Source of the DNA: JAAYHC01 sp964483175
Lineage (GTDB): Bacteria; Bacillota; UBA5301
Direction: 5' to 3'
NCBI GenBank assembly: GCA_964483175.1
Contig: CAZAAT010000091.1
Coordinates: 1-6,357, forward strand
DNA length: 6,357 bases
Below are positions 1 through 5,054 of the stretch, one piece after another; the first letter of the stretch is position 1; each line of letters begins with the position of its first letter. The notes beneath the pieces are model-generated. The model did not search any database. It had not been told where the DNA came from and was given only the letters and a program-made list of their open reading frames with translations. The position numbers and the translations under genes are program-made.

Positions 1-60
1 GAGCTTGGCAGCAAGCAGAAGCCGTCAGTCGGCCGCAGCTTGCTAGACTGGAAGGCTTGA
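1..60 (+). CDS. flgN: FlgN-like flagellar export chaperone, C-terminal end only (partial)
   Basis: Only the last 19 codons are inside the window. They read in frame 1 and end with TGA at 58-60. The peptide ends in GRSLLDWKA. From memory, Firmicutes FlgN proteins often finish with a short F/L-D-x-K-A motif (B. subtilis FlgN ends in LFDSKA), and flgN normally sits directly before flgK, so both motif and position fit. FlgN is a cytoplasmic chaperone that holds FlgK and FlgL for the flagellar type III export apparatus. The stop lies 16 bases before the flgK start and immediately before its ribosome site, as expected in an operon. The fragment is too short for certainty; the call rests on the tail motif and context. 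Confidence 0.65.
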   Translation, partial: ELGSKQKPSVGRSLLDWKA

Positions 61-61
61 C

Positions 62-67
62 GGGGAG
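62..67 (+). promoter_or_regulatory. Ribosome binding site that fixes the TTG start of flgK
   Basis: GGGGAG lies 9 bases before TTG at 77. No better site serves the ATG at 92, which would remove the conserved MRSTF beginning of FlgK. This supports the rare TTG start. Confidence 0.7.
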
Positions 68-76
68 TGAAGACAG

Positions 77-1525
77 TTGCGTAGTACTTTTATGGGGCTA
101 GAAACAGCTAGACGGGCGTTGATGGCCCAGCAAATGGGGCTGGAGACGACCGCACATAACATTGCTAATGCCAATACACCGGGGTATTCGCGTCAGGTCG
201 TACAAATCCAGGCTACTACCCCGTTTAGCCCGCCGAGTTGGATTTCCCCGGCTATTGCTGGTCAAATTGGCACCGGAGTTGAAGTGGCTGCGATCCAACG
301 GATGCGCGATGCTTTTTTGGATAGCCAAATTCGGCAGGAGAATTCATCCAAAGGCAGATGGGAGACCCAGGGCGAGTTGTTGAACCAGATTGAGCTGATC
401 TTTAACGAACCGTCCGAGTTCGGGATTCGCACCGCTCTCGATGATTTTTGGAAGTCGCTGCAGGATCTCAGTCTTAACCCGGAGAGCAGTTCTGCGCGGA
501 CGGTTGTGCTGCGTAAGGGCGAGGCCTTTGCTGATTTGCTAAACCACACATACCTTCAGCTTCAGGAGTTACAGCACTCTGTTAACAGCGATATTTCCGT
601 GAAGGTTACTGAGATTAACACCTACGCCAACAGAATTGCGGCTTTGAACAAGCAGATCGTCGAGGCCTCTTCGGTGGGTGATAACCCCAATGACTTGATG
701 GATCAGCGTGATCTGCTGATCACGGAGCTATCCGAGATAGTCGATATTAATGTGATTACGGACAAATTTAATGCCACTACGGTAACAATTGGTGGTGTGC
801 CGATTGTCGAATGGGACCGGGCCCGTCAGCTTGAGGTCAGGGATGAAAATGGCGATACGATGTATGAGATCTATTGGAAAGGTTCGCCAAACAAAGTTCA
901 GTTTACAGACGGCACGCTCAGAGGGCTGATGGAAATCAGGGATAATTTGATCCCAGCCCAGCTGGGGGCGCTCGATAATATTGTACATACCTTGATGACC
1001 AAGTTTAACACTCAGCATGAGGCAGGCTATGATTTTAATGGTGAGCCTGGTAAACCTTTCTTCGAATATATAGATCCTGGTCAAACTTTGATCAGGGTGG
1101 CGGTGACAGAAGATCAGATCGCTGCTTCATCAGATGGTACAGATGCCGACGGGGATGGCAAACTTGATCCTGTTGGTAATGGTGAAAACGCGAAGGCACT
1201 GGCCAATGTTTTACATGGCAAGATAACGATTAAGGATAAGGGTGACAACACGGTTGCTACTGATACGACGTTACGAGATTATTTTGTCGGTGCGATTTCC
1301 CAGCTCGGTATTGACACACAGCATGCGCTCCGGATGACCGAAAACCAGAATGTCTTAGTCAGTAGCTTGCAAGATCGGATGGAAGCGGTGGCCGGGGTCT
1401 CTTTGGACGAAGAGATGGTCAATATGATCAAGTTCCAGCATGCGTACAATGCTGCAGCTAGGGTTATCGCGACTATGGATCAGATTTACGATACGATCAT
1501 TAATGGCTTGGGTGTGGGGAGGTAG
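77..1525 (+). CDS. flgK: Flagellar hook-associated protein 1 (hook-filament junction)
   Basis: FlgK is exported through the flagellar type III system and forms the first ring of the hook-filament junction outside the cell. The 482-residue product opens with MRSTFMGLETARRALMAQQ and the rod/hook signature HNIANANTPGYSRQ (about residues 27-40). Its C-terminal helix, residues 441-482, carries VSLDEEMVNMIKFQHAYNAA, typical of axial proteins. The middle is hook-protein-like beta domain. The length is near the low end for the family (about 500 residues in B. subtilis, about 547 in Salmonella, from memory). It starts with TTG, supported by GGGGAG 9 bases upstream. An acidic loop at residues 353-364 has D-x-D-x-D-G-x-x-D spacing, which resembles a calcium site. 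flgL follows after 6 bases, and the flgL ribosome site lies inside the flgK 3' end, so the two are probably translated together. Confidence 0.97.
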   Translation: MRSTFMGLETARRALMAQQMGLETTAHNIANANTPGYSRQVVQIQATTPFSPPSWISPAIAGQIGTGVEVAAIQRMRDAFLDSQIRQENSSKGRWETQGELLNQIELIFNEPSEFGIRTALDDFWKSLQDLSLNPESSSARTVVLRKGEAFADLLNHTYLQLQELQHSVNSDISVKVTEINTYANRIAALNKQIVEASSVGDNPNDLMDQRDLLITELSEIVDINVITDKFNATTVTIGGVPIVEWDRARQLEVRDENGDTMYEIYWKGSPNKVQFTDGTLRGLMEIRDNLIPAQLGALDNIVHTLMTKFNTQHEAGYDFNGEPGKPFFEYIDPGQTLIRVAVTEDQIAASSDGTDADGDGKLDPVGNGENAKALANVLHGKITIKDKGDNTVATDTTLRDYFVGAISQLGIDTQHALRMTENQNVLVSSLQDRMEAVAGVSLDEEMVNMIKFQHAYNAAARVIATMDQIYDTIINGLGVGR

Positions 1526-1531
1526 CTGTAA

Positions 1532-2410
1532 ATGCGAATTACTAACCGAATGATGAATGATAATGTTATGCGCAACTTACATGCAGGCCTAAAGCGTTTG
1601 GCCGACTTAAACCAGCAACTTTCCACAGGAAAGAAGATTTCTCGTCCACATCAGGATCCGGTGGTAGCTCGGAAATCGATGGGGTTTAACTCGAGCCTAA
1701 CCCAGAACGAACAGTATATCCGTAATCTCGACCAAGGAATTTCGTGGCTGGAGACAACCGATACGGCGATTAACCAAGTAATCAACGTTTTACATAAGGC
1801 CAAGGCTCTGGCTGTTGGTGGAGCTAATGACACTTTAAATCCGGATGATATGAAAGCAATGGCCGAAGAGGTTGACCAGCTCCTACAGCATGCGCTTTCG
1901 CTGAGTAATACGCAGTATGATGATAAGTACATTTTTGCGGGAACAAATACCTTGACCAAAGCATTCGAGCTGGATGTAGATGGTAACATCAATTATCAAG
2001 GTAACGATGGTGAGATCGCCTATGAGATTGGCAAGGGTGTGGAGATCACGGTCAATATACATGGTGATGCCCTTTTTGATAAGGTTTTTGAAGCGTTGCA
2101 AAGTTTACGTGAGAACTTGGGTGCTGGTGAGCCCACGCTTATTGATGGCGATATCGGAATGATCGATGAAGCTTTGAATATCACGCTAAGGGAGCAGTCC
2201 AAGGTAGGAGCTGCGCAAAACCGATTTGAGTTTACCAAAGATCAGTTGGATAGTCAGAATTTGAGCGTGACGGAGTTACTCTCCAAATCAGAGGATGTTG
2301 ATATTGCGGAAGTCATCATGCATCTTAATATGCAAGAGGCGGTGTATCGTACCGCGCTAGGCTCGGCCGCGCGGATCATCCAACCATCACTCATTGATTT
2401 CCTGCGCTAA
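1532..2410 (+). CDS. flgL: Flagellar hook-associated protein 3 (hook-filament junction)
   Basis: FlgL forms the second junction ring, on which the flagellin filament is built. The 292-residue product looks like a flagellin without large outer domains. The N-terminal helix starts MRITNRMMNDNVMRNLHAGL and continues into LNQQLSTGKKISRPHQDPVVA (about residues 26-46). The C-terminal helix ends with EVIMHLNMQEAVYRTALGSA and then IIQPSLIDFLR. The usual family motif is closer to RPSDDPVG, so HQ in place of SD is a small deviation. GGGGAGG at 1516-1522, inside the end of flgK, gives 9-base spacing to the ATG. A 72-base gap to fliW follows. No terminator is visible after flgL, so read-through into fliW-csrA is possible. 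Function is known from family homology; the identification is secure. Confidence 0.96.
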   Translation: MRITNRMMNDNVMRNLHAGLKRLADLNQQLSTGKKISRPHQDPVVARKSMGFNSSLTQNEQYIRNLDQGISWLETTDTAINQVINVLHKAKALAVGGANDTLNPDDMKAMAEEVDQLLQHALSLSNTQYDDKYIFAGTNTLTKAFELDVDGNINYQGNDGEIAYEIGKGVEITVNIHGDALFDKVFEALQSLRENLGAGEPTLIDGDIGMIDEALNITLREQSKVGAAQNRFEFTKDQLDSQNLSVTELLSKSEDVDIAEVIMHLNMQEAVYRTALGSAARIIQPSLIDFLR

Positions 2411-2425
2411 TTGTTTTGAGGATAT

Positions 2426-2437
2426 CCGGTATACCGG
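2426..2437. repeat. Perfect 12-base palindrome CCGGTATACCGG in the fliW leader
   Basis: The palindrome is exact and lies 16 bases after the flgL stop. As RNA it folds as CCGG-UAUA-CCGG, too weak and lacking a U-run to be a terminator. It could be a protein operator: it sits between TTGAGG (2416-2421) and TATACA (2440-2445), a poor sigma-A-like pair 18 bases apart. It may instead be one arm of an RNA switch, because GGUAUACC (2428-2435) can pair with the bases at the fliW ribosome site. The function is unknown. Confidence 0.45.
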
Positions 2438-2440
2438 TTT

Positions 2441-2452
2441 ATACACGGATGT
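2441..2452 (+). promoter_or_regulatory. Candidate CsrA binding site in the fliW leader
   Basis: ATACACGGATGT matches the in-vitro-selected CsrA consensus RUACARGGAUGU at 11 of 12 positions; the single miss is C for R before GGA. The flanks form the expected small hairpin: UACA (2442-2445) pairs with UGUA (2450-2453) and shows CGGA in the loop. It lies about 20 bases before the fliW ribosome site. Sequence and fold are seen directly; binding by the CsrA encoded downstream is inferred. Confidence 0.6.
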
Positions 2453-2470
2453 AAATATGTACTTGTTTGA

Positions 2471-2476
2471 AAGGGG
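2471..2476 (+). promoter_or_regulatory. Ribosome binding site of fliW, choosing ATG over adjacent TTG
   Basis: AAGGGG lies 9 bases before ATG at 2486 and 6 bases before the in-frame TTG at 2483. Spacing and codon strength favour the ATG. Bases 2475-2482 can pair with 2428-2435, which could partly hide this site. Confidence 0.6.
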
Positions 2477-2485
2477 TATATCTTG

Positions 2486-2986
2486 ATGAAGCTCAGTTCG
2501 CAGAGGTTTGGTGAACTACAAATCCGTGAAGAGAAGATAATTACTTTCCCTGAGGGGCTTATTGGCTTGCCGGATCTCAAGAGATTTGCAATTCTGGAAC
2601 ATGATGGTGACGGACCATTAAACTGGTTATTAAGCATTGATGAGCCGGAGATTGCTTTTATCATCATTGATCCGACTGTGTTTCTGGGGGAATATAAGGT
2701 CGAATTGAGCAAGGTGGATGTGGAGAAACTACAGCTAGAGGATGATACCGAGACAGCGATCTTCACGCTGGTTGTTATCCCGGAAAATCCGGAAGAGATG
2801 ACGGCTAATACCAAGGGGCCGCTAGTGATCAATGTGCCGGCGATGTTGGGTCACCAAGTTATCCAGGATAATCCGGCTTACCAGATCAAACATCGGATTT
2901 TGAGGGCACAGGCCTCTGCAAAGGGAAAGCAGCCAGCAAAGAAATCTCAACCTCAAGCTAAACAGCTGGCTAGAGCAGCGTTATAA
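2486..2986 (+). CDS. fliW: FliW, flagellar assembly factor and CsrA antagonist
   Basis: FliW is a small cytoplasmic protein that binds either flagellin or CsrA. When flagellin is exported, freed FliW takes CsrA off the flagellin mRNA (shown in B. subtilis). The core, residues 1-139 from the ATG, has the family features: the beta-strand start KLSSQRFGELQIREEKI, then ITFPEGLIGLPDLKRFAIL, then MTANTKGPLVIN near residue 106 and the end of the core around NPAYQIKHRIL. Residues 140-166 form an extra tail rich in Lys, Gln and Ala, with 7 basic and no acidic residues. Family members are usually about 130-150 residues, so the tail is an addition. An in-frame TTG at 2483 would add one residue; the ATG has the better ribosome-site spacing. 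csrA follows after 39 bases, the standard pairing. Confidence 0.96.
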   Translation: MKLSSQRFGELQIREEKIITFPEGLIGLPDLKRFAILEHDGDGPLNWLLSIDEPEIAFIIIDPTVFLGEYKVELSKVDVEKLQLEDDTETAIFTLVVIPENPEEMTANTKGPLVINVPAMLGHQVIQDNPAYQIKHRILRAQASAKGKQPAKKSQPQAKQLARAAL

Positions 2987-3025
2987 GGTAAATCGTAGTC
3001 GTCGAGCCAGGGAGGGCACCGAATT

Positions 3026-3268
3026 ATGCTGGTTTTAACTCGGAAGATAGACGAGAGCATCATTATTGGCGATAACATTAAAATTACGGTGGTGGATGTA
3101 CGCAATGACCAAGTAAAGCTGGGCATTGATGCGCCACGTGAGATACCGGTACATAGGGAAGAAATCTATCTGGAGATCCAAGAGGAGAACCGGAGGGCTG
3201 CTGCTCAACGGATGGCTGATCTAGGTGAGATAAGCAAGCTATTATCCAATAAAGAGAATGATCAGTAG
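3026..3268 (+). CDS. csrA: CsrA, RNA-binding translational regulator
   Basis: CsrA is a homodimer that binds GGA motifs in mRNA leaders and blocks ribosome access. Its best-known Firmicutes target is the flagellin mRNA. The 80-residue product starts MLVLTRKIDESIIIGDNIKI and has the RNA-contact residues L4, R6 and R44 (in VHREEIY). N55, which from memory is the B. subtilis residue needed for FliW antagonism, is also present. The C-terminal helix runs from about residue 46, with a polar tail to 80; the length is similar to B. subtilis CsrA (74) and longer than E. coli CsrA (61). GGGAGG at 3010-3015 gives 10-base spacing to the ATG and is embedded in CAGGGAGG, the same octamer found at the flagellin ribosome site, so self-regulation is possible. 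The identification is secure. Confidence 0.97.
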   Translation: MLVLTRKIDESIIIGDNIKITVVDVRNDQVKLGIDAPREIPVHREEIYLEIQEENRRAAAQRMADLGEISKLLSNKENDQ

Positions 3269-3289
3269 CGAAATATGTTAAGTAGCGCT

Positions 3290-3316
3290 TAAGTATCTAA
3301 GTTATATTGTCGAATA
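3290..3316 (+). promoter_or_regulatory. Candidate sigma-28 (SigD) promoter for flagellin
   Basis: TAAG at 3290-3293 and GTCGAATA at 3309-3316 are 15 bases apart, the spacing of the flagellar sigma factor. The consensus is about TAAA-N15-GCCGATAT. The -35 box matches 3 of 4; the -10 box matches about 4 of 8, including the C-G-A core. Transcription would start near 3322, giving a leader of about 155 bases. Placement just after the csrA stop and before flagellin supports it; the weak -10 match keeps confidence moderate. Confidence 0.45.
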
Positions 3317-3421
3317 ATATAGTAAGAATTATTAGTAGCCCAGATGGGACAAGCTTTTGAGGAAGGTGATGCCTGGAGGGTGTACAGATTGAGAAGAATT
3401 GGAACGTAGTTAGAGGCTAGC

Positions 3422-3441
3422 ACCTGGTACGGATGCCGGGT
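3422..3441 (+). promoter_or_regulatory. Upstream CsrA-type hairpin in the flagellin leader
   Basis: ACCUGG (3422-3427) pairs with CCGGGU (3436-3441) in six consecutive pairs, one of them U-G. The loop is UACGGAUG, so GGA (3431-3433) is shown in the loop, the preferred CsrA setting. It lies 35 bases before the GGA in the ribosome site, within the distance one CsrA dimer can bridge. This matches the two-site arrangement of the B. subtilis hag leader. Confidence 0.6.
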
Positions 3442-3462
3442 CAAAACAAAAACACTTAAATT

Positions 3463-3471
3463 CAGGGAGGA
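3463..3471 (+). promoter_or_regulatory. Flagellin ribosome site overlapping a second CsrA motif
   Basis: CAGGGAGGA contains GGGAGG (3465-3470), 8 bases before the ATG at 3479, and CARGGA-type sequence. A CsrA dimer bound here would cover the ribosome site directly, as at the downstream hag site in B. subtilis. Confidence 0.65.
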
Positions 3472-3478
3472 AAAGAAA

Positions 3479-4303
3479 ATGATTATTAACCACAATATTG
3501 CGGCTCTAAACACTTATCGGATGTTGTCTGCTAACAACTCTTCCGCATCGAAATCTCTGGAGAAACTATCTTCAGGTCTGCGGATTAATCGTGCTGGCGA
3601 TGATGCTGCCGGCTTGGCCATCAGTGAGAAAATGCGGGGCCAGATTCGTGGTTTGGATCAGGCTACCAGGAATGCTCAGGATGGTATTTCGTTGATTCAG
3701 ACTGCTGAGGGTGCTCTGAATGAGACACACGCTATTCTGCAACGTATGCGCGAACTTGCTGTTCAGGCTGCTAACGACACGAATAACGATAACGACCGTG
3801 CTGAGATGCAGAAGGAAATCTCACAGTTGATCTCAGAAATCGACCGTATCTCAACTGACACCGAGTTCAATACCAAGACGTTATTGGATGGTAGCCTTAG
3901 TGTTAGTGGCGCCGAGCTGATCTTCCACATCGGTGCTAATGAGGGACAAAACCTTAGTTTAGCAATTAGCGATATGGGCTCAGATGCACTTGGAGTCTCT
4001 GGAATTAACATTTCCACTCAGGCCGGTGCAGATTCGGCGATTACTACCATCCAAACTGCTATTGATAAAGTCTCTTCCGAACGCGCCAAACTTGGTGCTG
4101 TGCAGAACCGTTTAGAGCATACCATCAATAACCTCGGTACTTCTTCCGAGAACCTGACTGCAGCTGAGTCGCGTATCCGTGACGTAGACATGGCGAAGGA
4201 AATGATGGAGTTCACGAAGATGAGCATCCTCTCTCAAGCTGCTCAGGCTATGTTAGCTCAAGCTAATCAAGTGCCACAGGGAGTATTACAACTCCTACGG
4301 TAA
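3479..4303 (+). CDS. hag: Flagellin, major filament subunit
   Basis: Flagellin is exported unfolded and polymerises into the filament. The 274-residue product has the conserved N-terminal helices: MIINHNIAALNTY, then LSSGLRINRAGDDAAGLAIS at residues 30-49. The patch LQRMRELAVQ at 87-96 corresponds to the region recognised by TLR5 in other flagellins. The C-terminal helices run to the end, with SRIRDVDMAKEMMEFTK and the terminus VPQGVLQLLR. Only about 50-60 residues (roughly 140-195) lie between the two helical regions, so the filament would lack large outer domains. B. subtilis Hag, already short, has 304. The ribosome site GGGAGG at 3465-3470 is strong. Control is probably SigD transcription plus CsrA repression of translation, with FliW as antagonist; an intrinsic terminator follows 20 bases after the stop. 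The symbol could equally be fliC. Confidence 0.98.
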   Translation: MIINHNIAALNTYRMLSANNSSASKSLEKLSSGLRINRAGDDAAGLAISEKMRGQIRGLDQATRNAQDGISLIQTAEGALNETHAILQRMRELAVQAANDTNNDNDRAEMQKEISQLISEIDRISTDTEFNTKTLLDGSLSVSGAELIFHIGANEGQNLSLAISDMGSDALGVSGINISTQAGADSAITTIQTAIDKVSSERAKLGAVQNRLEHTINNLGTSSENLTAAESRIRDVDMAKEMMEFTKMSILSQAAQAMLAQANQVPQGVLQLLR

Positions 4304-4323
4304 GAGACAGATTGTTTACCTAT

Positions 4324-4353
4324 GGCCCTGGAGCAATCCAGGGCCTGTTTATT
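4324..4353 (+). terminator. Intrinsic terminator after flagellin
   Basis: GGCCCTGGA (4324-4332) and TCCAGGGCC (4337-4345) form a perfect 9-pair stem closed by a GCAA tetraloop of the stable GNRA type, followed by the T-rich TGTTTATT. This should end most flagellin transcripts, so the downstream genes need their own promoter or read-through. I found no convincing promoter in 4354-4455. Confidence 0.9.
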
Positions 4354-4455
4354 ATCAGTAACCACGAAATAAACGAACCTGTTAGTGACTGGTTTGAAGG
4401 CAATTGGTTAATCTAAGTCGAATGTTAGACAGAAATGTGATTAGGGGATTGTTAT

Positions 4456-5037
4456 ATGCGAATTGTAATTAATGGCAAGATACAGGACGTAGAAAATGAA
4501 AAGGGGTTAATTTCCGATCTAAATGCAATCTTTTCGGACTTAGTTTCTAATAATCGGATTATTGTCAACTGCCTAGTTGATGAACTTGTGTTAGATAGCC
4601 CTAATCAACTTGTTGAAGTAATCCAAGGCCAGCTTGCCGAGGGACGGTTGGCCAAAGAAGTGATAATTCAAACACAAGATAAAGATGAAGCCGTTGCTGA
4701 GTTATTAGATTCGATTCCCTTATTTATTGATCAGGCATTAGAATTTTTAGATAATTGCGTTGGCTTAATTCAGTCTGGCGGTGAATTAGCAATTAATCAG
4801 TGGGATCAGCTTATCTCAAGTATCGACTGGTTAGGTCAAGCCATTAGGGTGATCGCAAGACACTGTAGTGTTGATTTGGCAAACCAATTACTATTCAACA
4901 TAAATGAAATTAATTCGGTATTACACCAGATCACCGAGGCATTAGAAAATAAAGACGCACTACTAGTGTCGGATTTGCTGGAATATGAACTTTCTGACAA
5001 ATTCATTTTGCTTAAGCAGTTACTTAACACTAAATAG
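4456..5037 (+). CDS. Uncharacterised protein between flagellin and Maf
   Basis: I do not recognise a named family for this 193-residue acidic protein. Residues 1 to about 72 look like a small alpha/beta domain: it begins with the strand-turn-strand MRIVINGKIQDVE, then a helix around SDLNAIFSDLVSNN, then strands IIVNCLVDELVLD and KEVIIQTQ. From about residue 76 to the end it is predicted helical, with repeated hydrophobic spacing in LLDSIPLFIDQALEFLDNC, WLGQAIRVIARHC and ALLVSDLLEYELSDKFILL. There is no signal peptide or membrane segment, so it is probably cytoplasmic. AGGGGA at 4443-4448 lies 7 bases before the ATG. The Maf gene starts 17 bases after its stop, implying one transcript. A role in handling or modifying flagellin is inferred from position only; the helical half could resemble a chaperone such as FliS, but I see no sequence match. 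Sampled lines are about 33-48% G+C, lower than flgK. Confidence 0.85.
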   Translation: MRIVINGKIQDVENEKGLISDLNAIFSDLVSNNRIIVNCLVDELVLDSPNQLVEVIQGQLAEGRLAKEVIIQTQDKDEAVAELLDSIPLFIDQALEFLDNCVGLIQSGGELAINQWDQLISSIDWLGQAIRVIARHCSVDLANQLLFNINEINSVLHQITEALENKDALLVSDLLEYELSDKFILLKQLLNTK

Positions 5038-5054
5038 TTTAGGGAAAAGATCAT

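Larger units (their letters stand above)
3269..3478 (+). promoter_or_regulatory. Flagellin control region and GGA-rich 5' leader
   Basis: This 210-base gap has no convincing gene. Downstream of the candidate SigD promoter the leader contains GGA at 3347, 3361, 3375, 3401, 3431, 3466 and 3469, more than one ribosome site needs. Two of these are in strong CsrA-site settings and are listed separately. A short reading frame, 3344-3409 (21 codons plus stop), lacks a visible ribosome site. I saw no recognisable riboswitch. Confidence 0.6.

Noticed and set aside
3..101. An open frame (frame 3) that enters from the left edge and overlaps the flgK start, considered as the flgN end
   Set aside because: It would run 25 bases into flgK, and its end, VVLLWG, has no FlgN-like motif. 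Frame 1 ends just before the flgK ribosome site with a FlgN-like LLDWKA tail.
728..1084. A 118-codon open frame on the minus strand inside flgK
   Set aside because: It lies wholly opposite a well-conserved flgK, matches no family I know, and shows no promoter or ribosome site.
2416..2445. Sigma-A-like promoter TTGAGG-N18-TATACA before fliW
   Set aside because: Only 4 of 6 matches in each box and an 18-base spacer; a start from it would also cut off most of the CsrA site, so it is not listed as a promoter.
2407..2832. A 141-codon open frame on the minus strand across fliW
   Set aside because: It is Ser/Ile-rich, low-complexity sequence opposite a clear fliW, with no ribosome site of its own, and is a shadow of fliW.
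3278..3292. Inverted repeat TTAAG-TAGCG-CTTAA just after csrA, overlapping the -35 box
   Set aside because: Five A/T-rich pairs with no T-run: too weak for a terminator and too short to claim as an operator.
3322..3478. A cyclic-di-GMP or other known riboswitch in the flagellin leader
   Set aside because: I could not find the conserved GEMM core bases or any other riboswitch core I know. CsrA hairpins explain the visible structure better.
3289..3513. A minus-strand frame with a hydrophobic start, opposite the flagellin leader
   Set aside because: The apparent membrane segment comes from the reverse complement of the A-rich leader and flagellin start; there is no independent signal.
4411..4423. 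ATCTAAGTCGAAT, which looks like the hag promoter region (ATCTAAGT at 3295, GTCGAAT at 3309) with the spacer lost
   Set aside because: No TAAA-like box sits 15 bases before GTCGAAT, so it does not form a usable SigD promoter; the likeness may be chance.
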